Shown here: positions 50,401-64,000 of the stretch, one piece after another
Layout: the number at the start of each line of letters is the position of its first letter
Position numbering within the stretch: the stretch's first letter is position 1
NCBI GenBank assembly: GCA_013397695.1
Contig: VYZI01000019.1
Location: forward strand, 5,286,159 to 5,350,158
Direction of reading: 5' to 3'
From: Centropus unirufus
Lineage: Eukaryota > Chordata > Aves > Cuculiformes > Centropidae
DNA length: 64,000 bases
The notes under the pieces: model-generated
What the model was told of the DNA's origin: nothing
The model's input: only the letters and a program-made list of their open reading frames with translations
The model's database searches: none
Position numbers and translations under genes: made by a program

Positions 50401-52196
50401 ACCGACAAGTGTGTTTGGAAGTACGGTAGGGAGCCTGATTCTGCCAGAAATGTACCCATTGTGCCAGTGGTTTTCAAAGTAAAGATAAGCAGGCAAACGT
50501 TCGCTCCTCACCTGGAGTCCTGACACCCCTTGCTACTTTGGGTCTGTTGCGTGGGGCCCTGTTTGTGTGCCTGGTCATGGTCCCGGTGCAGCTGTCTGCG
50601 CCCCTCTCCTTGCTGGCGTTATTGTGAGCAGCGGGAGACTGCAGCGAGAGTCCTGTGTGTTGTTACTTGTCTTGCGGTAGTGAGTGGCACAGGGATCGGG
50701 ATGTGAGCGTACAGCGGGGCTATAGATGCAGTCTTGGGTCTGAACTCGTGGGGGATTTACCCCAGCTGACTGCTCGCTCTCCTTCCGCATGCATTTTTAC
50801 ATGATTCTGTTAAAACTCCCCATTTCTCTTTAAGATGCTTCTTAACTCCCCATCTGCACAATTCACACGTGCAGCCAGATTTGGGAACGTTGTTGGGAGA
50901 GCTAAGGGAGAGATAAGAGAGCGTTTGCTGTAGGGAATAATTCTTGATATTAGGAAACAGGTGCATTAGAGACTGAGAGGGGCTGACAAAAACTGCATAA
51001 GCATAGGAGAGTGAAAAATAACAATACTGTTCTTAATTAAAAATACATTTTAAACTTTTTTTTTAACTTCTGTATAGTGTTTAGAGGGTTTTTTTTTAGC
51101 TTGCTATTGCAACCTAGTGATGAGCAACCTTTTGAATTTTATTATCAGTGCTGATGTTCCAGAATGCTGCAGCATTAAGGGCATTTGCTGGACATGGAAA
51201 GGGTGGCCATGAGGATCCTAAAATTTCAGAGTTTCTATTGGTGTGCCCTAATTTGCACAAGTTTTTGTTTTGTTTTTTTTTCATTTAAAATAGTGTAAAG
51301 AAGAACTTCAGATATGCCTTACACGTGGATAGTAAAATAATAAGATATTATTATGTGGATACGTTTATTACTCTTCCAGCTATACTTGATATAAAAATTA
51401 GCATAGTTTTTCTTCACAATTAATTGAGCAATAGCTTGCACATCAGAGTTAGTTTAGTTTGTACGGGAGTGGTTATTACCAGGTAAAAGAAGGTGAAAAG
51501 AATCATTGTCCCACTTTAGCTTGGACTTTATATTTTACCAACATAGAGGTGTAGTGCTGCCTTTCGGCTGATGGTGACGCTTCCTCGATGTGGGAGCCTG
51601 CTCCTTTGTTTAGCAGAGAGGCCGGGAGGCAGCTTCATAGGCATGATTTTCTCAAAAGACTTGTGGACCTGCTTGTTGGTACTGGTAGGAGAAGAGTCAT
51701 AGTCTCGCAGTGCTGTAAGACAGATAAGCTATGGTCTAAAGTATTGATTGGGTTCTTTATCCCCTTTCTTGGAAAAATATTGCAGATGCGCTTGCGGATT
51801 TCTATTTAGAAGATGCCTAAGGAAAACTTGAGGAGTTGAAGAAAGAAGACAATGTTATCCCACTTCATTCTATGACTATTCTGTCAGCATAGTGCTGTTC
51901 CAGAGAGGACTTGTGTTTGCTTTGTGGGGAATTTACTTTGTAGAATTCTTTGAAGTACAGGGTAATGATTAAGACTGAAATTAAAAGCATTATTTAATGG
52001 CAGGTAGTGGGTCCTCACTTAATTTGACTCAGATTTGAATAGTAATTAATCCTGGAGCTTGTTGAAGTCTGTAGGAAAACTTACAGTTTTTATATTTACA
52101 GAAACTGGTAATAGCCTCCTATGTAAAGAGTTTGTTTTAACTACCTGTGGTTTTATATTGCACCACGTTCTGATGATGCTTTATCTCTTTCTCTAG
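47400..52196 (+). other. METTL9 intron 1 region
   Basis: From the island to the first visible METTL9 exon. Apart from the CR1 copy at 48713-49960, the sequence is AT-rich with no exon or RNA gene that I recognise. The left part could include untranslated exon 1 sequence next to the gap. Confidence 0.5.
48713..49960 (+). mobile_element. CR1 LINE, 1.25 kb, reverse-transcriptase relic
   Basis: Plus-strand sense CR1 covering the end of the reverse-transcriptase frame and the 3' UTR. Landmarks are CTACAGGCCAGTCATTCC at the 5' edge, AAATTTGGTGGCCTTCTAC, GTGGGGTTCCTCAGGGGTCA, GATGCCATCCAGAGAGGCCT, AGGCCAAGTGCAGGACTTGC and GAAATTCTTCACCTTGAGGG. The element ends in GGATTCTGTGATT. Its frame is broken by stops and indels. 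About 80 bases of the expected RT sequence appear to be missing near 48888 (see findings). It is 5'-truncated and lies in METTL9 intron 1, sense to the gene. Confidence 0.92.
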
Positions 52197-58317
<6,121 letters not shown>

Positions 58318-58323
58318 TTTATT
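58318..58323 (-). terminator. IGSF6: Likely IGSF6 polyadenylation signal
   Basis: TTTATT on the plus strand reads AATAAA on the minus strand, about 390 bases after the inferred IGSF6 stop at 58713. It was chosen by position only. Confidence 0.5.
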
Positions 58324-58712
58324 TTTTGTTGCTGTCAATTATCATAAATCTTTCACAAATTCTCAGTTCTTGTAAAAGGCACACATGTAAAATTATGTAA
58401 AAAGACAAAAGACATAGAATTAAATCTAAACTAAAAATGAAACTTTTATGAAGCATTAGCAGTTATCTTATGAAAGATGAAGTCTTTTCCCATTGTTCTT
58501 ATTCTTGATGAGTGAAAAATGGAAGTAATATATGTAACACAGAGGTAATGTGTGATGCACTTGGCTTTGGTGATGTTTAGAAATCCCTCGTGAAGAATAC
58601 TGCCCTGCAAGGTTTTCTTCTCCTTTTTGAAGCGGAGGAAGTCTGTGAAGAAACTTCATCTGCCCCTTTTGCTTGCATGAGAAATATTGAACAAATCTGA
58701 AACAGCACGTGC

Positions 58713-58751
58713 TCATTTGTTCTGATAAACAGTGTTGTCTTCTACATCATC
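58713..58751 (-). CDS. IGSF6: IGSF6 last coding exon
   Basis: 39 coding bases after the strong acceptor CACTTTTCCCCTAG. It encodes DDVEDNTVYQNK and then TGA. It corresponds to human KDNNTYENR but stops earlier, so the avian tail is shorter. Y-Q-N fits the Grb2-type pY-x-N SH2 consensus. Confidence 0.78.
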   Translation of the reverse strand, partial: DDVEDNTVYQNK

Positions 58752-61700
58752 CTAGGGGAAAAGTGCAGAAGTGTTGTGTTACTGATGGGAACTTGTTGTT
58801 TTAATAAAGGCAGAATTTCCTTTTTGAGGCAAACTCCATCCCCTTAGTGTTTCAGTAAACTTTTTTCTCCCCATTTATCCAGTTGTTTTTGTCTGTGTGG
58901 CATCTACAGGAATCAAAGCAAATTTCTTTTCCTCTTGGCTTTTCTAGCCTGCAGGGAGCACAGAGGCAGTAAAACATCCCCTTAATTTTCACTGTGTTCG
59001 TATCCAATACTCATGTCAAGGACCTGGGCATGGCAGCAGGGACCTAAAGTCTTTAAAGGAGTAACAACAGAGGAAAGCAATTGGAGCTGTATGGAAAGAA
59101 ATGAAGTAAAGATGTATAGAGGAGAAGTGCTTGACTTGTGTTCTATGTTTACTTTGGTTTCTCCTTGTGCCTCTGCAGGGATGTGGTCTATACTCGGGCT
59201 GGGAAATAATTTATTCTGTTTCTGAAGAGAAACAATGGTTTTGAAGCAGGGTTTTCAAGCCATTTTACTTGCTTGCAAGCCCTTGTGACATCGAAATTTG
59301 TATTTTTGTACCTTCTGTAGCATATGCAAAGTTATTGTCATAGTAGTTGTATAAGCCTTATTGGCATAAATTTTGAATGAAGAAATAAGTCGTGGAGCTT
59401 TACCCAGTGGTGTTGAATACTTAGTTTAGGATCTGTAAGTTGGAGGAGGGGGAAATACCTGTAAGAATGTTGTAGAGCTTTCATACCAGTTTGGTTACCT
59501 TTGTGTCACCTGGCTGCCCTGGGCTAAGGGAGTAAGAGAAGTATTTTGCAAAACTGGACTGTTAGTAGTTCTGAATTTTACCAAACAATCCAGAACTGCT
59601 TAGAGGCCCCTTCTTGGCAAAATGCAAAGTTATGGAAGCTTCATTTTAATATGTGCATACATATATACTATAATGTATATGAAGATGCTTTATAATGTCT
59701 TTGTTGTGCAGCATACTTTTCATACACCTTTGTCAACTTTAAAATAGAAAAGTCCATTTCTGGAAATTGTATACTCTTAAAAACTCTCAGTTCCTCTTTT
59801 ATCTCATAGATTTCAGTATTAGTAGATACTCACAGGCTGTTGGCAGTGCTCAGCGTACCTCTGCCTTTGAAGTTCTTGGGCAATTGCTTGAAATATTTTT
59901 CGTCCGCTACTGATTTTCTGCAAATTATTTAAGATATTTTAGGTCAGTGCCACATTTGAGGTTTGGGAAAAATCTTTTTCTACCTTTCATAGTTTTTTTT
60001 TTTTTTTCCCTATACACGTCTTTAAGGGCAAAGTGCTATTTAATAACATACTCGTACTGTTTGGAAGGCAGAAGGGCTTTAAAATACATTAATATAGCAT
60101 CTATTAGCATATGTAACTTCTTTAATGGATATTTAAATATATCCATTGCTTCTGATTATATATATCCAATGGCTTCTGATTTTCATTGAAGGATACAGGG
60201 TGAAAGAGGTTCTTAAAAGCTGTATTTAAAATACATTAGGGCCTACATAAATGCATCATTTAAACAAACTAATATCAAAACCTGTTGTTTTTAGAAGTTC
60301 AGACAAAATTTACTTAAAACCTAAAGGAAGCTGTGTATTGAAAATTCCCTTTGTATAGATCAACTTTATCTGATTGGATTGGATACTTTATCCTGTATCC
60401 AATTCATTAAAAATAAATTAACTTACTAGTTTAGGTTATTTAAATGTAAAAATCATTAACTAGTTTTGTACATATCAGAAGCAAAACCTTAACAGTTCTG
60501 AATGTCTCTGATTGATCTATTAATCACAAAATTGATGGCCAGTATACTTAAAAAATACAGGCAAACCCGACCACTCTGAATCGCAGACAAAGTGATAACG
60601 TACACAGTTCTCTCTTCTTTGGGCTTCATTCTCTCTTTTCTTTAGCAGCTTTGGTTTTAACTGGAGGGAGGGATAATAAAAAAGTTAGTGAGACAGCAGA
60701 TGAGTAGGTAACTGCTAAGGTGGGAGGCTCGTTAAAAGCCTCCTTTTACAGTCAGTTTGTAGACACGAGCCCTTCATGAGATCAGCGGGCACCACTGAAA
60801 AAAAAATAATAGTTTTCCTCTAAGACCTTTTTCAGCTTCTGGTAGTAAATGTTGCCAGTATTTTTGCTTTGAGCACAATGGGACCTGCCTGAAGCAGGTC
60901 TCGGTTCTCAAAAAGAAACCAATGGCATCTTTTTTTTTTTTTTTCTGTAGTTTTGCCCCTGAAGCAGACCTGGTTAATTTTTCCCACTGTCCTAGTTTAC
61001 CAGGTTTGAAGGAAAACAAAAACAAAAAAAGGCTGTCCCTGTGCTTAGGCAGTTATCATTGCAGCAAAGAGCCTTTTTATTCCTTCATACCACTTAGGAC
61101 TGTGAAGTCCTCCTTATAAAGTCAAACTGTCGTCGTTATGTAGAGGTTGCAGCTGCAGCCTTGGGTGTTTGTTTTTACCTAGATTTAAAGGAAAAAATCC
61201 AATGTTTTTGTAATTTCTAACCAGGTGCATTCTAATGCATTTTTTTCCCATAAACACGAAACTTCTTCCAAGTCTTTGATGTTTTTAAATTTTACCAAGG
61301 CCTTTATTCTGTGTATGTGTGAACAGAATTGCAGCACACAAAGTCAGGCTGTAGTAACTTTACTGCAGCTCACAAATACTTTGCCATTAAATTATTTTAC
61401 TTTTCCTGGAAGCTGATCCAGGGAGCTGCCTTACAATGATAATTTCTAGTTTTGCTTGTTGAGTGTGCCCCGAAGCTAATCTCCAACTTGGTGATGTATC
61501 CTCTCAGGATTATTTTGTATTTAGAACACCATTTCTTTTAGACATTTTGCTGACAAAAGGACATGAGGTTGCTATTGAGAGTACAGGTCGGTGCCAACAA
61601 GAGCTTGCAGGTGTGTGCAGCACACGAACTTCCAACTGACCACCTCTTGAAAACTTCATCATAAAAGTTACGGAATTTAGAAATGTCTTTTTATTCTCCT

Positions 61701-63116
61701 TATAGGGATGTTAAAACTGCTTACATTTACAAAATGAGAAGAATCCCTTGGATCTTACCTTGTGGACTACAAAGAATGCGAATATAGCCGTACTGTATAT
61801 AAACAGGAAGGATGAGGCGATGATCAGGAAGGTGAAGGCAGGTTTTCCATTGCTGTGCTGGTTCTCTGCTTCATGAAAAGTTAGTGTTAGAATAAAGGAC
61901 AGATCTTTTGATTCACATCATTTTCTTAAGATTCTGCATTTCAGCCCCCTTCCTCTGAGGAATTAGAAAACCGTATACCCATCAGTATTTTCTGGTTTGT
62001 TTTCAGTTTAAATTCCCTAGTGAGACCACTTTTCTTTTGTTTCCCTGGATGATTGCAGGGGCAATAGACTTTTTTTTATTATTATTATGATGAACACTTC
62101 CTTTAGGAGTAGACAGAGAAGAGAATCCAGTTTTTCACTCTGGGAAATGAATATCTAAATAAAGCTTAGAGACTTTGTTCAGAAATGCAGTTACACAGAG
62201 TGGGGAGGGAATGTAAGGAAAGTAATAATCCAGCTAGGGTTTTCTTTCTATTTTAGGCATGTTAATCTGAAATATAGTTAACGAAATCACATCACTGCCT
62301 TGACGACAAGACAAATGATACAAATGTTCAGAACTAAACCTTTTTTCTTAGGTTGGCACAATGAATGCCTGTACCCTGTTGTATGTATTTCCACTAAGGC
62401 AGTTTCTATACTTCTCTTTCTCCTGCTGATACTTCCTTCCTGACAGCCATTAAAGTCTTTGTGTAAGAAGATGTAGAGTATGGTTAGATAGTACAAGTAC
62501 AAAACTTCTTTTTTTGTAGAATTGTAGGGTCATTTTCATCAAATGACAGAACAAATTAGCAAATAAGGTTAGGATGCTTATTTGTAGAATCCCCCCACAG
62601 TTTTACTACTCATATTTCAAGATATTTCAAGATATTTCATACCCCTCCTAACAGCAATGTTGGTATTTCCATCTTAAACGCTGTTCTTGCAAGTGTAAAC
62701 AAATAGGCTATTTGGGAAAGTTTATTTCTTTTAAGATGCTTCATTAGAAGTAGTGGTCAACTGACCTGTTGTCTTTAGTACGGTTCCATCTCCTGTTTGT
62801 TTAGAGCGGGGTGAGCTGGAGTCTGGAAATGCTACTCCACAGATATAAACAGCGTTGTCATTCACAGTCAGGTCGTTGATCTGAAGTGAGCTGTTATTTT
62901 CTGATAAATGAACTTTGTACTTCTGATGATTGGTGCATCCAGGAGTACACAAATCTTCATGCTCGTTACTTAAAAAGCGAAACCACAGCACTTGAGGTGG
63001 GAAAGATAAGCATCCAGAGGTAGTGAAAGTACACGTTAGGTACACAGTGTGCACGGAGTACTTGGCTTCCTGAAAGCTGGGTTGTGTTACCGTGACTTGG
63101 CAGGTGTCCGAAGCAC
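58713..63116 (-). CDS. IGSF6: IGSF6, exons 2 to the stop
   Basis: IGSF6 (DORA) is a single-pass immunoglobulin-superfamily receptor of myeloid and dendritic cells; its ligand is unknown to me. Minus-strand exons are 63116-62766 (V-type Ig domain), 61868-61759 (membrane span), 60660-60604, 59917-59834 and 58751-58713 (stop). All phases match (1, 0, 0, 0). The Ig domain shows YLTCTFTTSGC, the core VLWFRF and DNAVYICGVAF, i.e. the Cys-Trp-DxAxYxC signature. The span is AFTFLIIASSFLFIYSTAIF. The tail reads LKPKLLKKRENEAQRRENC, then SGRKIFQAIAQELQRQRYAE (human has ARRIFQEIAQELYHKRH, as I recall), then DDVEDNTVYQNK. About 213 residues are encoded plus exon 1. Exon 1 (signal peptide) is either the candidate at 63546-63600 or lies beyond the window. 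Confidence 0.9.
59834..59917 (-). CDS. IGSF6: IGSF6 cytoplasmic helix exon
   Basis: 84 bases, phase 0, between AATTTGCAG and GTGAGT. It encodes KISSGRKIFQAIAQELQRQR followed by YAEHCQQP. The RKIFQ-IAQEL core matches the human cytoplasmic sequence as I remember it, which fixes gene and frame. Confidence 0.85.
60124..60181. repeat. Inverted and direct short repeats
   Basis: AATGGATAT and ATATCCATT form a 9-bp inverted repeat with a 6-base loop (60124-60147). TATATCCATTGCTTCTGATT is then followed by a near-copy TATATCCAATGGCTTCTGAT. This is intronic to IGSF6 and looks like local slippage. Confidence 0.7.
60378..60403. repeat. 9-bp inverted repeat, 8-base loop
   Basis: ATTGGATAC and GTATCCAAT are exact reverse complements. 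The hairpin lies in an IGSF6 intron and no family was recognised. Confidence 0.75.
60604..60660 (-). CDS. IGSF6: IGSF6 short juxtamembrane exon
   Basis: 57 bases (19 codons, phase 0 at both ends) between the acceptor TTATCCCTCCCTCCAG and the donor GTACGT. It encodes the basic LKPKLLKKRENEAQRRENC, in the position of the human SKSKSNPLRNKEIKEDSQ stretch. It was found by requiring phase 0 between the neighbouring exons. Sequence similarity alone is weak. Confidence 0.7.
62766..63116 (-). CDS. IGSF6: IGSF6 immunoglobulin V-domain exon
   Basis: 351 bases, entered in phase 1 and left in phase 1, the usual arrangement of Ig-domain exons. It encodes CQVTVTQPSFQEAKYSVHTV, the B-strand cysteine in LTCTFTTSGC, the C-strand WFRF and two extra cysteines in DLCTPGCTNHQ. 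HLSENNSSLQINDLTVNDNA, YICGVAFPD and SKQTGDGTVLKTT follow. NNSS holds an N-glycosylation sequon. The open frame continues upstream through the acceptor CTCTCAATAG to an ATG at 63168, which should not be taken as the start. Confidence 0.93.
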
Positions 63117-64000
63117 CTATTGAGAGCAAACAATAGATAATGTGAAGGACGGTTAAAAAGCAAGACATCTAAAATGAAAACAATTCATTGGAGAACAGGT
63201 GGGAGGAAAGGAGAAAAACATCCATCTTTCAAACTTGAAACTTTTAAGGTGGTTTCCAGCAAACTTTTCTCTTAGATAATTCCTGCAGCTTTTCCATGGG
63301 TTCATTTAACAATTTTACCTCTGTGGTGATGTGTATGAAGGAGGCTTCTATGTCTGAAATAGTGTTAATGTCCCCGTTGGCCTTGGAGAGGACCAAAAGA
63401 ATACTTTGTGTAGATCCTTGCCTCAGATTTCATCCTGAACGTTTTGGGGATTTTAGGGGGTCATGAGTGAGTGTTATGTGCCGTAACTCTAGGGCTTCAG
63501 TGGAGTAGTTCTGCAAGGGGTTCTCTCTCCTCCACTGTTCCTGACCTGAGACAAGTGACAGGCTGGGGAAATGGAGACATTTATAATTAAGAGATTTCAT
63601 GGCATTGATTAGAATACATAATAGTTTCTAGGCATTCTTCCACTTTATCACATATATTGACTTTGGATTTCTAAGGACAATAATATTCCTTGTTAGTTCT
63701 GACATTTAGAAACGTCTGCAGAGAAAACAGGAAGGTTAATTAGAGAAGAGAATTCTAATTAAGGAACTGAAATGAAAGCTCTAATGTGAGTGGTTGGACA
63801 TATTTTTAAGTCCTTAGTGAAATCCGTAATTTAAATACTGGTTTAGTGTATTGGTTTTATTTATTTATTTACCCAAATAAATTGCTTAGTTGTTTAAACA
63901 ATGGAATTGAGATCATTGCAGTGAAAATGAAGGTGGTAGTCTAACAGCGTCTTTTTCTGCTTCCTAGAAAATAAACAATTAGAAAAAAACCCACCTTTAA
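63117..64000 (-). other. Sequence upstream of IGSF6 exon 2
   Basis: AT-rich sequence at the right edge. On the minus strand it contains a phase-compatible candidate first exon at 63600-63546. Otherwise no feature was recognised, and no METTL9 exon was seen. Confidence 0.5.

Noticed and set aside
58468..58716. An 82-codon minus-strand frame near the IGSF6 3' end
   Set aside because: It lies in another frame from the inferred IGSF6 stop exon, has no family resemblance and falls in the 3' UTR.

Overview
The window is vertebrate nuclear DNA, almost certainly from a bird. Genes are split by GT-AG introns of hundreds to thousands of bases. The recognisable interspersed repeats are CR1 LINEs, the dominant avian retroposon, and promoters sit in GC-rich CpG islands. 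A 695-base run of N falls inside one such island, as is common in bird draft assemblies. No prokaryotic, organellar, viral or CRISPR-like content was seen. Gene names rest on matching translated exons to remembered vertebrate orthologues; exon edges were set by splice consensus and reading-frame phase.

Layout from left to right: (1) 1-9022, plus strand: the 3' part of POLR3E (RNA polymerase III subunit RPC5), five coding exons ending at the true stop. (2) 12688-24423, minus strand: complete CDR2 (cerebellar degeneration-related protein 2), five coding exons, tail-to-tail with POLR3E, with a roughly 2-kb 3' UTR. (3) About 24200-25250: CpG-island promoter of CDR2, possibly shared with the next gene. 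(4) 27367-39695, plus strand: an intact TMEM180-type major facilitator gene, most likely MFSD13B, six coding exons and 466 residues. (5) 40710-45780: gene-poor spacer. (6) 45782-47400: a minus-strand CR1 running into a CpG island broken by the N gap; this is where METTL9 exon 1 is expected. (7) 48713-49960: a plus-strand, internally deleted CR1 in METTL9 intron 1. (8) 52197-55498, plus strand: three internal coding exons of METTL9 (protein-histidine methyltransferase); its last exon should lie beyond 64000. (9) 58713-63116, or to 63600, minus strand: IGSF6, an immunoglobulin-superfamily membrane protein nested in the METTL9 intron, including short exons of 57, 84 and 39 coding bases.

The order POLR3E-CDR2-MFSD13B-METTL9/IGSF6 resembles the conserved block I recall from human 16p12.2. 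The genes do not form one pathway: POLR3E acts in Pol III transcription, CDR2 is a coiled-coil cytoplasmic protein, MFSD13B is a putative transporter, METTL9 modifies histidines, and IGSF6 is an immune-cell surface protein. I found no convincing undescribed biological system. The items most worth checking are a frame-breaking tandem splice acceptor in MFSD13B, the Asp-to-Asn change in its cation-site motif, a conserved Y-x-N motif in the short IGSF6 tail, and the gap and CR1 at the METTL9 promoter.
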